A DNA stretch of 64,000 nt. It comes from Geobacter sp. (GTDB lineage Bacteria; Desulfobacterota; Desulfuromonadia; Geobacterales; DSM-12255). The DNA is taken from contig WKKR01000001.1 in NCBI GenBank assembly GCA_009684525.1, positions 558,001-622,000 of the forward strand. Reading direction: 5' to 3'. The notes beneath the pieces are model-generated. The model ran no database searches. It saw only the letters and a list, made by a program, of their open reading frames with translations, and was not told the DNA's origin. The translations under genes were made by a program, and so were the position numbers. Positions 1-13,395 of the stretch are shown here, piece after piece (the first letter of the stretch is position 1; each line of letters opens with the position of its first letter).

Positions 1-1204
1 GACTGAGGCTGACCCCCTGCTTCTGGGCATACTCGAACAACTTCATCAGCCGGGCCGGGTCCTTTTCAATCACCGATTCGTCCGGCACCACCAGTTCACC
101 CTTGAGGACGTAGAACCCCTCGCCGATGGGGCGGCGGATGAAGTAGCCGATGATCCTGAAGGCCCCTTCCTCGCGGGTGACGCACTTGTTGACCAGGAGC
201 GAGGAGAAATGCTCCACATCGTTGGCATGCAGGTAGTAGTCCCGCATGAACTCCTCGACGGCAAGGACCCGCCCGTTGTCCTGATAGCCGAGGAACTCGG
301 CTACCCTGTTCTGGGCATCGAAGGTGAGCTGGTCGTTCTTCCTGCCGGCCAGGTAATGGAGCTCGTTCCTGATCCGCCAGAGATAGGAGAGCGCACGGGA
401 ATACTCGTCCAGCTCCTCTTCGGCCAGCACCCCCTTGATGATCAGTTCACGCAGGGTAGCGACCTTGTATTTGCTCTTAGCCGCCCAGATGGCGGTATGC
501 AGATCCCGAAGCCCCCCTTCCCCCTCCTTGAGGTTCGGCTCCAGGATATAAACCGACGAGCCGTACTTTTCCCGCCGCTTGCGCATCTCCGCCAGCTTCT
601 CGCGGATGAAGGCATCGCTCCCCTTGGTCAGGATCTGGGTGAAGATCACTTTCTGCAGCTCCTTGAACAAGAGCCGCCCGCCGGCCAGGTAGCGGCTGTC
701 CAGCAGTGCCGTCCTGATCGTCAGGTCGCTTCCCGCCATCTCGATGCAATCGGGTATGGTCCGGACGGAGTAGCCGACATCGAGACGCATGTCCCAGAGG
801 AAATAGAGGAGTTTCTGGGCAATATCCTCGATCCGGGCAGAGTCCTTCCCCTTGTAGAGGAACATCAGGTCGATGTCGGAAAAGGGGTTCAATTCGCCGC
901 GGCCATAGCCGCCGGTGGCAACCAGGGTCAGCTGTTCGTCCCTCCGCTTGACCGGAGGCAGATCCTCCAGGATGGAGCGGAACAGCTTGATGATCATGGT
1001 GTCGGTCATCTTGGTGATGTGCTGCACCACCTCTTCGCCGGAGGCGCCTGCACGGTGCTTCTCCATGATGACCTGCCGGTAATGGGCGAGAAAACGCTTG
1101 CTGGCGGTGAAATAGAGCGGCCGCTTCTCCTCGAAGGAGGCCTTGCCGGCATCGCCCGTTTCGTGCGTTTCATCCGGGAAATACTTGTTGATGCTGAATT
1201 CCAT
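1..1204 (-). CDS. glnD: PII uridylyltransferase GlnD, N-terminal part (gene cut by window edge)
   Basis: Bifunctional uridylyltransferase/uridylyl-removing enzyme that modifies PII and so relays nitrogen status. Translating the minus strand from ATG at 1204 gives MEFSINKYFPDETHE..., open to the left edge; about 401 residues are visible and the C-terminal HD and ACT domains lie outside. The nucleotidyltransferase signature GGYGRGELNPFSDIDLMFL is present near residue 78, followed by the helical GlnD region. An AGGGGAG ribosome site sits just upstream. The gene follows the amidase gene by 14 nt on the same strand, so it is probably the last visible member of a mutS-amidase-glnD run. The truncation is only the window boundary. 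The long plus-strand frame at 209-1249 is its antisense shadow. Confidence 0.93.
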   Translation of the reverse strand, partial: MEFSINKYFPDETHETGDAGKASFEEKRPLYFTASKRFLAHYRQVIMEKHRAGASGEEVVQHITKMTDTMIIKLFRSILEDLPPVKRRDEQLTLVATGGYGRGELNPFSDIDLMFLYKGKDSARIEDIAQKLLYFLWDMRLDVGYSVRTIPDCIEMAGSDLTIRTALLDSRYLAGGRLLFKELQKVIFTQILTKGSDAFIREKLAEMRKRREKYGSSVYILEPNLKEGEGGLRDLHTAIWAAKSKYKVATLRELIIKGVLAEEELDEYSRALSYLWRIRNELHYLAGRKNDQLTFDAQNRVAEFLGYQDNGRVLAVEEFMRDYYLHANDVEHFSSLLVNKCVTREEGAFRIIGYFIRRPIGEGFYVLKGELVVPDESVIEKDPARLMKLFEYAQKQGVSLS

Positions 1205-1218
1205 CGGCTCCCCTTTGG

Positions 1219-2667
1219 TCAGCGGCCTGTGTCACCCTGTCGCACATAGGCTGACTGCTGATGCTGACTGACGATGTACGCCCTGACGCCTTCCATGATC
1301 CCGTCGGCTGTCATTTCCTGATACTGGGCATCCCGCAGACGCTGTTCCTCTTTCTCATTGCTGAGAAAGGCGGTCTCCACCAGGATGCTCGGCATGGTGG
1401 CACCGACCAGCACGTAGAACGGCCCCTGTTTCACCCCCAGCGACTTGACCGGATACTGCACATCCACCTTGTGATGGAGCTCTTTCTGCACTACTTCTGC
1501 CAGGTGGGCGGAATCGTTGATCTTGTAATTGACCATCAGGTCGAACAGCACCGCCTGGAGCAGGCTCACCTTTTCCAGGGAGGTACCGTTTTCCTTGGCC
1601 GCAAGCTGGGCAGCCTTCTCGGTCTTGGCCAGACTGAGATAGTAGGTCTCGATCCCGGCGCTGGCTCGATTGGGGGCCGCATTGGCATGGACGGAGATGA
1701 AGAGGTCTGCCCCCACCTGGTTGGCAATGGCCGTCCGCTCCTGGAGTTCCAGGAAAACATCGGTGGAACGGGTCATGACCACATCCAGACCGAGCTCCTC
1801 CTTGAGCCTTTTGGCGAGCTTCAGACCGATAGCGAGCACCACGTCCTTTTCCCTGGTGCCGCCCGCGCCGATGGCGCCGGGATCGTGCCCCCCATGCCCC
1901 GGATCGACCACCACCCGGCGAATCTTGCCGATAGCAACGGGAACCGCCTTGGCAACCGTCGGCCGCAAAGGCTTTTCAACAGCCGGTTCCTTTGCGGGAG
2001 GGGGGAGTGACGGGGCCGACTCTATCCGCTCCCTGAGCGAGGAAATCTCCATGCGGCGTTCGCCGCGCACGTCGATCAGAATCCGGTAGGGATCGGAAAA
2101 GGTAAAGACCTTGTAGTCCTTGATACTCTCCATGTCCAGCACCACCCGCACCGTATCCGGCCGGAACTGCCCTATCCGGGCGGTCTTCAGGAGGCCGTCG
2201 GCAATGGGAATGTCTTTCACGCCGGGCCCGACGTGCGCATTGCCGATATCGAGATAGAGCCGACCCGGAATGCCTGTCTCCCGGTTCTGGCCCAACTGGT
2301 GATACTCGAAGCGTGCCTCGTGATCCAGGGTTACCGCAATCCGGGTGTAATCCGGATTGGACCAGGAGCGGAACTCCTTAACCACGGCCATTGGCTTGCT
2401 CACGGGCGCCGGGGCCTCCGCCACCTTCGGCGGTTTCGCAACAGGCTTCTTTTCCGAAGCGGCAGAGCTCTTTTTCCGGGCACCTTTGGTCGCCTTTGTC
2501 GCCTTTGTCGCCTTGGCCGTCGCAGCCTTGCCTTTTTGGACCTTTTTCTTCACAACAGCCTGTTTTTTCGCGGTTCGCGGCTGGTCGTCTTCGGCCCTGA
2601 CCTGAGCGGACATGAGCATAAGCGCGAGACAGACACCTCCGATCAATCGAACGATACAATGCTGCAT
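1219..2667 (-). CDS. N-acetylmuramoyl-L-alanine amidase, AMIN + Amidase_3
   Basis: Periplasmic zinc amidase that cleaves the amide bond between MurNAc and the stem peptide, usually acting in daughter-cell separation (AmiA/B/C family). The 482-residue product has an N-terminal signal peptide (about 1-25), a long Lys/Ala-rich linker (about 30-80), an AMIN domain that targets the septum (about 95-205), and a C-terminal Amidase_3 domain. Visible zinc and catalytic motifs are DPGHGGHDPG, the Glu in REKDVVLAIG, SVHANA and VETAFLSN. The gene sits between mutS (4 nt away) and glnD (14 nt away) on the same strand and is probably co-transcribed. The Lys/Ala linker is unusually basic, which may help it bind the wall or membrane; that is inference. 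Confidence 0.93.
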   Translation of the reverse strand: MQHCIVRLIGGVCLALMLMSAQVRAEDDQPRTAKKQAVVKKKVQKGKAATAKATKATKATKGARKKSSAASEKKPVAKPPKVAEAPAPVSKPMAVVKEFRSWSNPDYTRIAVTLDHEARFEYHQLGQNRETGIPGRLYLDIGNAHVGPGVKDIPIADGLLKTARIGQFRPDTVRVVLDMESIKDYKVFTFSDPYRILIDVRGERRMEISSLRERIESAPSLPPPAKEPAVEKPLRPTVAKAVPVAIGKIRRVVVDPGHGGHDPGAIGAGGTREKDVVLAIGLKLAKRLKEELGLDVVMTRSTDVFLELQERTAIANQVGADLFISVHANAAPNRASAGIETYYLSLAKTEKAAQLAAKENGTSLEKVSLLQAVLFDLMVNYKINDSAHLAEVVQKELHHKVDVQYPVKSLGVKQGPFYVLVGATMPSILVETAFLSNEKEEQRLRDAQYQEMTADGIMEGVRAYIVSQHQQSAYVRQGDTGR

Positions 2668-2671
2668 GGTT

Positions 2672-5296
<2,625 letters not shown>

Positions 5297-5379
5297 TTGC
5301 AGTATGGGAATCTAGCAAAATCAGCCACCCTTGTAAAACAAAACATGCCCCCGGCGCCAACTCATCATGTGGTGCGGCA

Positions 5380-6081
5380 CTAGCCTTCCTTCAAACGGTA
5401 CCCCACCCCCAGTTCGGTCAGGATGTAGCGTGGCCGTGAGGCGTCCGGCTCGATCTTTCGCCGCAGGTTGCTGACATTGACCCTGAGCAGATGGGGCTGC
5501 TCGACATAGGCCGGCCCCCAGATCTGCCGGAGCATCTGCCGATGTGTGAGGACCTTTCCCGCATGGGTCACCAGGAACTTCAGCAACTCGTACTCAGTGG
5601 GCGTAAGCTGGACCTCCTCCCCCCGGACTAGGACACGGCGCCGCGGCAGATCCACCTCCAGCTCATCGACCCGAAAAACCGGCTCGGGCACAGTCCGGAT
5701 GGCCCGGCGCAGGGCTGCGCGCATCCGGGCCAACAGTTCGCCGATGCCGAACGGCTTGGTCAGGTAGTCATCGGCTCCGGCATCCAGGGCGTTCACCTTG
5801 TCGTCCTCCCGCTCCCGTACCGACAGGACGATGATCGGGACCGGAGACCATTCCCGGATCCGCCGAATCACCTCGACCCCGTCGAGATCGGGCAGGCCCA
5901 GATCGAGCAGGATCAGGTCGGGCCGAACCGCTGCAGCCGCGGCCAACGCGGCATGGCCGGTTTCGGCCCGGTGCAGGGAAAATTCTTTATCCAGAATGGC
6001 ATGGAGAAAACGCTGGATTGCCACCTCGTCGTCCACGATCAGAATGCGAGGAAGATTGCTGCTGCCCGTATCGGTGCCCAT
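5380..6081 (-). CDS. kdpE: KdpE response regulator (OmpR family)
   Basis: DNA-binding response regulator that activates the potassium-transport kdp operon when phosphorylated by KdpD. The 233 residues comprise a receiver domain (acidic pocket in ILIVDDE, phosphoacceptor Asp in LILLDLGLPDLDGVEV, Lys in DDYLTKPFG) and a C-terminal winged helix typical of OmpR/PhoB proteins (LTPTEYELLKFLVTHAGKV...). It lies 18 nt downstream of kdpD and is the last gene of kdpABCDE, the order found in many proteobacteria. Its family, length and context agree, so the assignment is firm. Confidence 0.95.
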   Translation of the reverse strand: MGTDTGSSNLPRILIVDDEVAIQRFLHAILDKEFSLHRAETGHAALAAAAAVRPDLILLDLGLPDLDGVEVIRRIREWSPVPIIVLSVREREDDKVNALDAGADDYLTKPFGIGELLARMRAALRRAIRTVPEPVFRVDELEVDLPRRRVLVRGEEVQLTPTEYELLKFLVTHAGKVLTHRQMLRQIWGPAYVEQPHLLRVNVSNLRRKIEPDASRPRYILTELGVGYRLKEG

Positions 6082-6099
6082 GGTTTCCGGTCCTTTTCG

Positions 6100-8775
6100 T
6101 CACGTTTTAAGCGGCAGCCGCACAATGATCCTGAAGCCGCCGCCGGAGAGATTTTCCGCCCGAATCCTTCCCCCATGCGCTTCGACGATCCCCTTGCAGA
6201 TGGAGAGCCCGAGACCGGTCCCCCCTGCCCCTTCGGGGACCGGAATCCGGTAAAACTTGTCAAAGATCCTTTTCAGGTCATGCTCCGGCACCCCCGGTCC
6301 CTGATCCGTCACCTCCAAGGTAAGCCATTCCCGGTCGCTGCGTGCCGCGATCTCGATCGGGCTTGCGGGCGGCGCATATTTCACGGCATTATCCAGGATG
6401 TTCACCAGCACCTGGGTCATCAGCACCATATCCATGCTTACCAACGGGAGATCGGGAGGGAGTTTTACCGCAATGGCCCGACTGCTGACACTCTGGTCCA
6501 GCGCGGCAAGGGTGCAGCCGACCAGGTCCTGAATATCGCACAGCTCCTGTTTCAGGACGACATTCCCCGATTCGAGCCTGGTCATGTCCAGCAGGTTGCC
6601 GACAAAACGGTTGAGACGGTCCGCCTCACCCCAGGCCGTATCCAGGAGGTCGCGCCGGGCCGCTTCTCCCAGAGTGCAGTCTTCCTTGCGCAGGCTCGCC
6701 AGCACTCCGGTGATGGAAACCAGCGGGGTCCGCAGGTCGTGGGAGACGGAATTGAGCAGCGCCCGCTCCAGGTTTTCCCTGGCCTGGAGGATCTGAGTCT
6801 GTTCTGCCTGCTTGGCCAGCTGGACCCGTTCGATAGCCATGGCCGTCTGCATGGCAAAGGCGTCCAGCAGGCGGCGGTTTTCCGTGGAACGATAATCGGT
6901 TTCGTTCTCCATCCGCACCCCGAGTACCCCCAGGATGGCAGCCTGGGTCGAGAGCGGCAGATAGATCATCCCGGCCGAGACAAGCGTTTCCGTTCCACGC
7001 CCGGCCGGTTGCCGGTTGCGGAACACCCAGTCTGCCACTGCCTGTTCCTTCAGGTCGACCGCGAGCTCCTGGCTGGCAGCAGCTATCTCCAGCCGCTCCC
7101 CCTCCGGCAGGAAAAGGGCCATCCGCGCATCCAGGGCGCTTTCCACGTTCCTGACCAGCGCCTCGAAGATTGCGGCCAGGTCTCCGGCAGCGGCCAGATC
7201 GCGACTCAGGTAGTAGAGACTGGCGGTCTGCACCTCCCTGGTGCGGATCACCTCGGCCCGTTCGCGAGAGCGGGCCACCAGCGAGCTGATTACCACACCG
7301 ACGACGAACAGCCCCACGAACGTCATCAGGTACTGGGTATCTGCCACGGCAAAGGTGAGACGTGGGGGGACAAAGAAGAAATCGAAGGCCAGCACCCCGA
7401 AAAAAGCGGTGGCCACGGCCGGGCGCCTGCCGAGACGAACCGCGGCCAGGACCACGGCCAACAGGTAGAACATGACCATGTTGGTCGGCACCAGAACGGA
7501 GCGGAACATCTCACAGACCAGAGTCACCGCAGCAACCAGGACGAGACTGCCGGTATAGCCAGCCAGATTGAACGGCTGTCTCGGTTTTGCAGCCATTTTT
7601 ACCGGGGCAGATACAGGCGCTGCGAAACTGACTACCATCACGTCAATGGAGCCGCTCTGGCGGATGATACGATGCACCAACGGCGGGCTGACAATCTCTT
7701 GCCAGCGTGAACGATGGGGCTTGCCCATGACGATCTTGGTGATGTTGTGCCGCCTGGCAAAATCGACCACCGCATCGGTCACCGAAGGTGCCGTCACCGT
7801 TGCCACCTCTGCGCCCAGGCTCTCTGCCTGCCGGAGGTCCCGCCAGACCCGCTCCCTGTTTTCATGTGCATGCCGGCCACCGTCGGGTGTCTCGACGTAC
7901 AGGGTCATCCAGCCTGCCTTCAGTTCGTCGGCCAGGCGCCGGGTGGCGCGGATCAGGGTGTCGCTGTTCGGGCTGCCGCTGACACAGGCCAGGAGACGTT
8001 CCGCTGTCGGCCAGGGCCCGGCGATGGACTGCCTCTCCATGTAGGCCCGCATCTGGTCGTCGACGCGGGCGGCTGCCCGCCGCATGGAAAGCTCCCGCAG
8101 AGCGAGCAGGTTGCCGGGGCGGAAAAAGGTCTCCATGGCGCGGGCCGCCTGCTCGGGGATATAGACCTTCCCTTCACGCAGGCGCTGCAGCAGGTCATCG
8201 GGAGAGATATCGACCAGTCGGATCTCTGCAGCCTCGTCCAGGAGCCGATCGGGCACGGTTTCCCGCATGACGATGCCGGTGATCTGAGCGACCACATCGT
8301 TGAGGCTTTCAAAGTGCTGGACATTCAGGGTGGTGTAGACATCGATGCCGGAAGCCAGCAACTCAGCCACGTCCTGCCAGCGCTTCTCGTGGCGGCAGCC
8401 GGGTGCGTTGGTGTGGGCCAGTTCGTCAACCAACACGATCTGCGGCTTGCGGGCCAGCACCGCATCGATGTCCAGCTCAGTCAACACGACCCCCTGGTAG
8501 CTGACCCGGGCCTTGGGGATGATTTCCAGTGCCGATAGCGCCAGAAGCGAGTCTGTCTCGAATCGGCCGTGGGACTCCACATAGCCGACCACCACGTCAC
8601 AGCCTTCGAGCTTACGTTGCTCGGCAGCCTCAAGCATGGCATAAGTCTTCCCCACGCCGGCCGCATAGCCGAGAAAGATCTTCAGTTTGCCCCGTCCCTG
8701 TTCCGCTTCTTCGGCCTGGGCTCGTTTCAGCAGGATTTCGGGAGAAGGGCGATTGTCGTCGCCTTGATCGGTCAT
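6100..8775 (-). CDS. kdpD: KdpD osmosensitive potassium sensor histidine kinase
   Basis: Membrane sensor kinase that detects low potassium or osmotic stress and phosphorylates KdpE. The 891-residue product shows the KdpD N-terminal ATP-binding domain (Walker A GYAAGVGKT, residues 36-44), a universal-stress-protein-like domain, a cluster of four closely spaced membrane segments (about 400-500), a GAF-like region, and a kinase core with H-box SHDLRTPLVS and ATPase motifs DNAVKYAPP, DQGPGVPE and GTGLGLSI. Its start codon overlaps the kdpC stop by 4 nt (ATGA), indicating translational coupling. It is full length for the family. Confidence 0.96.
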   Translation of the reverse strand: MTDQGDDNRPSPEILLKRAQAEEAEQGRGKLKIFLGYAAGVGKTYAMLEAAEQRKLEGCDVVVGYVESHGRFETDSLLALSALEIIPKARVSYQGVVLTELDIDAVLARKPQIVLVDELAHTNAPGCRHEKRWQDVAELLASGIDVYTTLNVQHFESLNDVVAQITGIVMRETVPDRLLDEAAEIRLVDISPDDLLQRLREGKVYIPEQAARAMETFFRPGNLLALRELSMRRAAARVDDQMRAYMERQSIAGPWPTAERLLACVSGSPNSDTLIRATRRLADELKAGWMTLYVETPDGGRHAHENRERVWRDLRQAESLGAEVATVTAPSVTDAVVDFARRHNITKIVMGKPHRSRWQEIVSPPLVHRIIRQSGSIDVMVVSFAAPVSAPVKMAAKPRQPFNLAGYTGSLVLVAAVTLVCEMFRSVLVPTNMVMFYLLAVVLAAVRLGRRPAVATAFFGVLAFDFFFVPPRLTFAVADTQYLMTFVGLFVVGVVISSLVARSRERAEVIRTREVQTASLYYLSRDLAAAGDLAAIFEALVRNVESALDARMALFLPEGERLEIAAASQELAVDLKEQAVADWVFRNRQPAGRGTETLVSAGMIYLPLSTQAAILGVLGVRMENETDYRSTENRRLLDAFAMQTAMAIERVQLAKQAEQTQILQARENLERALLNSVSHDLRTPLVSITGVLASLRKEDCTLGEAARRDLLDTAWGEADRLNRFVGNLLDMTRLESGNVVLKQELCDIQDLVGCTLAALDQSVSSRAIAVKLPPDLPLVSMDMVLMTQVLVNILDNAVKYAPPASPIEIAARSDREWLTLEVTDQGPGVPEHDLKRIFDKFYRIPVPEGAGGTGLGLSICKGIVEAHGGRIRAENLSGGGFRIIVRLPLKT

Positions 8776-9341
8776 GGGGTCAGCTTATCCAATACACCGT
8801 TGACTGCAAGCACATTCACCCGCGATTCGCCGAAAATGCCGAGCAAACGGTTCTCGGTATGGACTGCAACAATGCGTTGCAGTTCCTCCTCGCTCAGGTT
8901 GCGGGCTCTGGCAATGCGCGGAACCTGCATCAGAGCCGCTGCGGGTGAAATGTGGGGATCGAGGCCGCTGGCAGATGCCTGGACCATCTCGGCGGGTATC
9001 GTTCCTGAGATGCCCGCCGACCGCAGGGACTTGACCCGGTAGGCAACGGTCTGCAGGTAGGCCGGGTTGGTGGGGCCGGCATTGGAACCGCCCGAGCCTG
9101 CGGGATTGTAGGCACTGTCAGGAGTAGTCGACGGCCGTGGCCAGAGATACTTCGGATCGGAAAAGGGCTGGCCGATGAGTGCCGAACCGATTTCGCGGCC
9201 ATTCGCGCCGGTGATGAAGCTTCCCTGGGCCTGGTGCGGGAAGACAACGGCGGCAACGCCGGTAACCACTGCGGGATAGAGACCACCGCAGATGACGGTG
9301 AGCAGGAAAAAAAGCAGCAGCGCAGATTTCAGGTCTTTCAT
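8772..9341 (-). CDS. kdpC: KdpC subunit of potassium-transporting ATPase
   Basis: Small single-span subunit of the high-affinity KdpFABC potassium pump, thought to stabilise the KdpA-KdpB complex. The 189-residue protein has one N-terminal hydrophobic segment (about 7-33) and the family signature GSALIGQPFSDPKYLWPRPS, and it ends with the conserved RVNVLAVNGVLDKL region. It overlaps kdpD by 4 nt. A 77-nt spacer with a perfect hairpin separates it from kdpB. Confidence 0.96.
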   Translation of the reverse strand: MKDLKSALLLFFLLTVICGGLYPAVVTGVAAVVFPHQAQGSFITGANGREIGSALIGQPFSDPKYLWPRPSTTPDSAYNPAGSGGSNAGPTNPAYLQTVAYRVKSLRSAGISGTIPAEMVQASASGLDPHISPAAALMQVPRIARARNLSEEELQRIVAVHTENRLLGIFGESRVNVLAVNGVLDKLTP

Positions 9342-9358
9342 TGATCAATTCCCCCCTC

Positions 9359-9381
9359 CCCCCTCTTGCCCCAAGAGGGGG
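9359..9381. repeat. Perfect hairpin in the kdpB-kdpC spacer
   Basis: Ten-base arms (9359-9368 and 9372-9381, CCCCCTCTTG/CAAGAGGGGG) around a 3-nt loop lie between kdpB and kdpC. No T-tract follows on the minus strand, so it is not a classical terminator. It could be an mRNA-stability element that sets kdpB:kdpC stoichiometry; that role is inference. Confidence 0.6.
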
Positions 9382-9418
9382 AGATGTTCGCCTCGAGCTA
9401 CTCCCCTTTTCTCCACTG

Positions 9419-11488
9419 CTACAGTAACATCCCCACACACAGGTCGATCCCCTTGATTCCTACGAACGGCACGATAATCCCCCCTACCCCATAGATGAGG
9501 AGGTTGTGGATCAGGAGCCTTTCGGCCGGCAGCGGGCGGAATCTGGTCCCCTTGAGCGCCAGCGGCACCAGCATCGGGATGATGACGGCATTGAAGATGA
9601 CCGCCGACAGGATGGCGCTGTAGGGGCTTGCCAGGTGCATCACGTTGAGCACTCCCAGCTGCGGATAGATGGAAAGCAGGGCCGCAGGGATGATGGCGAA
9701 GTATTTGGCGATGTCGTTGGAGATGCTGAAGGTGGTCAGGTTACCCCGCGTCATGAGGATCTGTTTACCCACCTCGACGATATCCAGCAGTTTGGTCGGG
9801 TTGCTGTCCAGGTCGATGATGTTGGCTGCCTCGCGAGCCGGCTGGGTGCCGGTATTCATGGCAACCGCCACATCTGCCTGGGCCAGGGCCGGGGCATCGT
9901 TGGTGCCGTCGCCGGTCATGGCCACCATGAATCCCGCCTCCTGGTTGTCCCTGATCAGGCGCAGCTTGTCCTCCGGCTTTGCCTGGGCCAGGAAGTCGTC
10001 CACCTGTGCCTCGGCGGCGATGGCCGCTGCGGTGAGCGGATTGTCGCCGGTGATCATCACGGTCCTGATTCCCATGCTGCGCAGTTGCAGGAAGCGCTCC
10101 TGGATGCCCGCCTTGACGATGTCCTTCAGGTTGACGACCCCCACGATCTCCCTGTCGCAACTGACCACCAGCGGCGTGGCCCCGGCCCGGGCGATCTTGT
10201 CCACGATCTCGGCGAGTTTGTCGGGGATGGCCTTCGCTCCCTGCTGCTTCACAAAGGCGACCAGGGAATCGGACGCCCCCTTGCGGTACTGCTGCCCGCC
10301 GAGATTGAGCCCCGATAGGCGGGTATCGGCGCTGAAAACGATCGGTTCGGCATCGGCAGGAAGCTCCTCCGCCTGTAGACCGTACTGTTGCACGGCAAGC
10401 GTCACGATGCTGCGCCCCTCCGGGGTTTCGTCGGTCAGTGATGCCATCAGAGCGGCTTCGGCGACCTCCCGTTCGTTATGTCCTCCCACCGGGACAAAGG
10501 CGACCGCCTCCCGGTTGCCGTAGGTAATGGTGCCGGTCTTGTCCAAGAGGAGCACGTTCACATCGCCCGCCGCCTCGATGGCCCGGCCGGACAGGGCGAT
10601 GACGTTCTTCTGGAAGAGCCGGTCCATGCCGGCGATACCGATAGCGGGCAGGAGCGCGGCGATGGTGGTGGGAGCAAGACAGACAAAGAGCGCCACCAGC
10701 ACGGTGAGCGATATGGGAGACCCCTGCCCGGTAGCCTTGACGCTATAAATGGAAAGGGGGCTGATATTGGCGCAGACCAGCAGGAAGACCAGGGTCAGGG
10801 CGATCAGCAGCACCTCCAGGGCGATCTCGTTAGGGGTCTTGCGCCGTTTGGCCCCTTCGATCAGGCCGATCATCCGGTCGAGAAAGGTCTCGCCCGGATT
10901 GGCGGTTATCCGGACGATGATGGCATTGGCGATGACCGTGGTCCCCCCGGTCACCGCGCTCCGGTCGCCGCCGGACTCGCGCACCACCGGCGCAGACTCG
11001 CCGGTGACCGCCGACTCGTTCACCAGCGCCGCACCCGTCACCACGTCGCCGTCGCCTGCTATCACATCGTTTGCCTCCACCAGGACCAGGTCACCCTTTC
11101 GGAGCTGGCCGGCGCCTACCGTCGTAAAAGAGCTCCCGAATTCCGGCTTGACAAGGAGCTTAGCGGTCACCTCGGCACGTGAACTCCGCAGCGACGCAGC
11201 CCTCGCCTTGCCACGCCCCTCGGCCAGCGCCTCGGCAAAGGTCGAAAAGATAACGGTAAGCCAGAGCCAGAGGGAAACGGTACCGGTGAACCAGGCCGGC
11301 TCGCGATTGACGCCGGAAAGAGACATGATAAAGGTCACCACGGTGATGACGCTGGCGATCTCCACACAGAGCATGACCGGGTTATGCCAGAGGACGCGGG
11401 GATCGAGTTTCTTCAGGGCTTGGACAAAAGCGGGGCCCATGATCCGCGGATCGAAGATCGATATCGGCTGAGGTGCGTGTTTGGACAT
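9419..11488 (-). CDS. kdpB: KdpB, P-type ATPase subunit of the potassium pump
   Basis: Catalytic P-type ATPase subunit that powers potassium uptake through KdpA. The phosphorylated aspartate lies in [14 protein letters not shown] (actuator domain), TGDN and [12 protein letters not shown] (hinge) are also present, with the expected membrane segments. The ATG at 11488 ([14 protein letters not shown]) is preferred over the upstream in-frame start at 11545 because AGGAGAT precedes it by 8 nt and the upstream 19 residues do not look conserved. This gives 689 residues, normal for KdpB. It follows kdpA by about 70 nt. Confidence 0.96.
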   Translation of the reverse strand: MSKHAPQPISIFDPRIMGPAFVQALKKLDPRVLWHNPVMLCVEIASVITVVTFIMSLSGVNREPAWFTGTVSLWLWLTVIFSTFAEALAEGRGKARAASLRSSRAEVTAKLLVKPEFGSSFTTVGAGQLRKGDLVLVEANDVIAGDGDVVTGAALVNESAVTGESAPVVRESGGDRSAVTGGTTVIANAIIVRITANPGETFLDRMIGLIEGAKRRKTPNEIALEVLLIALTLVFLLVCANISPLSIYSVKATGQGSPISLTVLVALFVCLAPTTIAALLPAIGIAGMDRLFQKNVIALSGRAIEAAGDVNVLLLDKTGTITYGNREAVAFVPVGGHNEREVAEAALMASLTDETPEGRSIVTLAVQQYGLQAEELPADAEPIVFSADTRLSGLNLGGQQYRKGASDSLVAFVKQQGAKAIPDKLAEIVDKIARAGATPLVVSCDREIVGVVNLKDIVKAGIQERFLQLRSMGIRTVMITGDNPLTAAAIAAEAQVDDFLAQAKPEDKLRLIRDNQEAGFMVAMTGDGTNDAPALAQADVAVAMNTGTQPAREAANIIDLDSNPTKLLDIVEVGKQILMTRGNLTTFSISNDIAKYFAIIPAALLSIYPQLGVLNVMHLASPYSAILSAVIFNAVIIPMLVPLALKGTRFRPLPAERLLIHNLLIYGVGGIIVPFVGIKGIDLCVGMLL

Positions 11489-11557
11489 GGTAATTGATCT
11501 CCTGTAGGCGTCGCTCCTCCATTGCCCCGCCGATCGGGCAACCAAACAGGGTTGTCC

Positions 11558-13339
11558 CTACCCGACCATGGTCAGGTGCTCGACAATCGGCCCTAGTGCC
11601 AAGGCCGGGAAAAAGGTCAGCGCCCCGACGATCATGATAACCAGGGTCAGCCAGAGGGCAAAGGGGACCTTGTCGGTCGGCAGGGTCCCGAGGCTCGGCG
11701 GGACATACTTCTTTTCCGCCAGCGACCCGGCCATGGCCAGGATGGAAATGGCCGGGACATAACGACCCAGCAGCATGGCCAGGGAGCCGAGGATGGTATA
11801 GAAACCGGTGCTGGCGTTGAGGCCGGCAAAGGCGCTGCCGTTGTTGTTTGCCATCGAGGCAAAGGCATAGAGCACCTCCGTGAGGCCATGAGCTCCAGGA
11901 TTGGCCATGGAAGAAACAGCAGAGGGGGTGACCATGGCAATGCCCGACATGACCAGCACTGTAACCCCGGCCGTCAGGATCGTCAGTATCGACATCCACA
12001 TTTCCCGCACCTCGATCTTTTTCCCCAAGTACTCCGGGGTGCGTCCGATCATCAGGCCGGAGACGAAGACCGCTATCACGGCAAAAGCAAGCATGGTATA
12101 GAGCCCGGAACCAACGCCGCCGAAGACGATCTCCCCCAGAAGGATCAGGCCCAGGGGGATCATGCCTCCAAGCGGGGTGAGGGAATCGTGCATGGCGTTC
12201 ACCGCGCCGCAGGAGGTGGCGGTGGTGGCAACGCTAAACAGGGCGCTGCCTGAGACCCCGAAACGGACCTCCTTCCCTTCCATGTTTCCACCCTGGACTC
12301 CAAGAACGGAGACTAGCGGGGTACCGGTCGTTTCAGTCCAGTACAGAAGTCCGAATGAGAGAACCAGCAGGAAGAGCATGACCCCGAAGAGCGCCCGTCC
12401 CTGGGCGATGTTCCCGACCATCAGGCCGAAGGTAACCGTGAGTCCGGCCGGAATCAACAGGATCAGGAGTATCTCCACGAAATTGGTGAGCGGTGTCGGA
12501 TTCTCGAAGGGGTGGGCCGAATTGGCGTTGAAAAAGCCGCCGCCATTGGTTCCCAGCTCCTTGATCGCCTCCTGGGATGCCACCGGCCCCATGGGAATCA
12601 GGGCATCCTTGACTGTCACGGTTTCCATGACCGGCCTGCCGGCTGCATCCCTGAGCGGGTTGCCATTTCCATCCGACTTCGGTTTTTCAAGGCTTGCGGG
12701 CTGAACCAGCGGCACGTTCCGGTAGGCGCCGAAATTCTGGATCACCCCCTGTGAAACCAGGAACAATGCGGCTATGAGTGAAAAAGGGAGCAGGATATAC
12801 AGAGTGCCGCGCGTCATATCCACCCAGTAGTTGCCGATGACCGTGGTTTTGCGCCGTGCGAAGCCGCGGATCAGGGCAATGGCGACCGCCATGCCGGTGG
12901 CTGCAGAGACGAAGTTGTGGACAGTGAGACCGGCCATCTGGGTAAAATAGCTGGCAGCCTGCTCACCGCTGTATGCCTGCCAGTTGGTGTTGGTGACGAA
13001 GCTGACAGCCGTGTTGAACGCCAGCTGCCAGGTGAAGCCGGGCATCCGCTGCGGATTGAGCGGCAACAGGTGCTGTAACAGCAGCATGGCAAAGAGTGTT
13101 ACGCCGAGTACCAGGTTGAACAGAACCATGGACCGGGCATACCGTTGCCAGGTCATCTCATCGTCCGGATCGACCCCGCAGAGTCGATAGAAGAGGCGTT
13201 CGCAGGGGCCGATCAGGGGAGTCAGAAGAGTCGGCTCTCCCTGGTAGACCTTCTTCATGAATCCGCCCATGGGCCGGGCAAGCACAACAAGCAACGCCAG
13301 CAAAACGAAGGACTGGATGAGATCAGCATAGACTGGCAT
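11558..13339 (-). CDS. kdpA: KdpA, potassium-binding channel-like subunit
   Basis: Membrane subunit that selects and translocates potassium; it belongs to the superfamily of potassium transporters. The 593-residue sequence has about ten hydrophobic segments and the four selectivity-filter regions recognisable as [38 protein letters not shown] and [11 protein letters not shown]. It is the first kdp gene, 56 nt downstream of a small ORF. There is no room for a normal kdpF between them. Its ribosome site is weak (GTGAGAAG). Confidence 0.96.
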   Translation of the reverse strand: MPVYADLIQSFVLLALLVVLARPMGGFMKKVYQGEPTLLTPLIGPCERLFYRLCGVDPDDEMTWQRYARSMVLFNLVLGVTLFAMLLLQHLLPLNPQRMPGFTWQLAFNTAVSFVTNTNWQAYSGEQAASYFTQMAGLTVHNFVSAATGMAVAIALIRGFARRKTTVIGNYWVDMTRGTLYILLPFSLIAALFLVSQGVIQNFGAYRNVPLVQPASLEKPKSDGNGNPLRDAAGRPVMETVTVKDALIPMGPVASQEAIKELGTNGGGFFNANSAHPFENPTPLTNFVEILLILLIPAGLTVTFGLMVGNIAQGRALFGVMLFLLVLSFGLLYWTETTGTPLVSVLGVQGGNMEGKEVRFGVSGSALFSVATTATSCGAVNAMHDSLTPLGGMIPLGLILLGEIVFGGVGSGLYTMLAFAVIAVFVSGLMIGRTPEYLGKKIEVREMWMSILTILTAGVTVLVMSGIAMVTPSAVSSMANPGAHGLTEVLYAFASMANNNGSAFAGLNASTGFYTILGSLAMLLGRYVPAISILAMAGSLAEKKYVPPSLGTLPTDKVPFALWLTLVIMIVGALTFFPALALGPIVEHLTMVG

Positions 13340-13395
13340 GGCTTCTCACTTTCTCTCACTGGTACATGGTGCAATTGTAGCGCATTTCATGTAGC

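Noticed and set aside
209-1249. 346-aa plus-strand open frame
   Set aside because: It is exactly antisense to glnD, which has clear GlnD motifs on the minus strand; it has no family features of its own.
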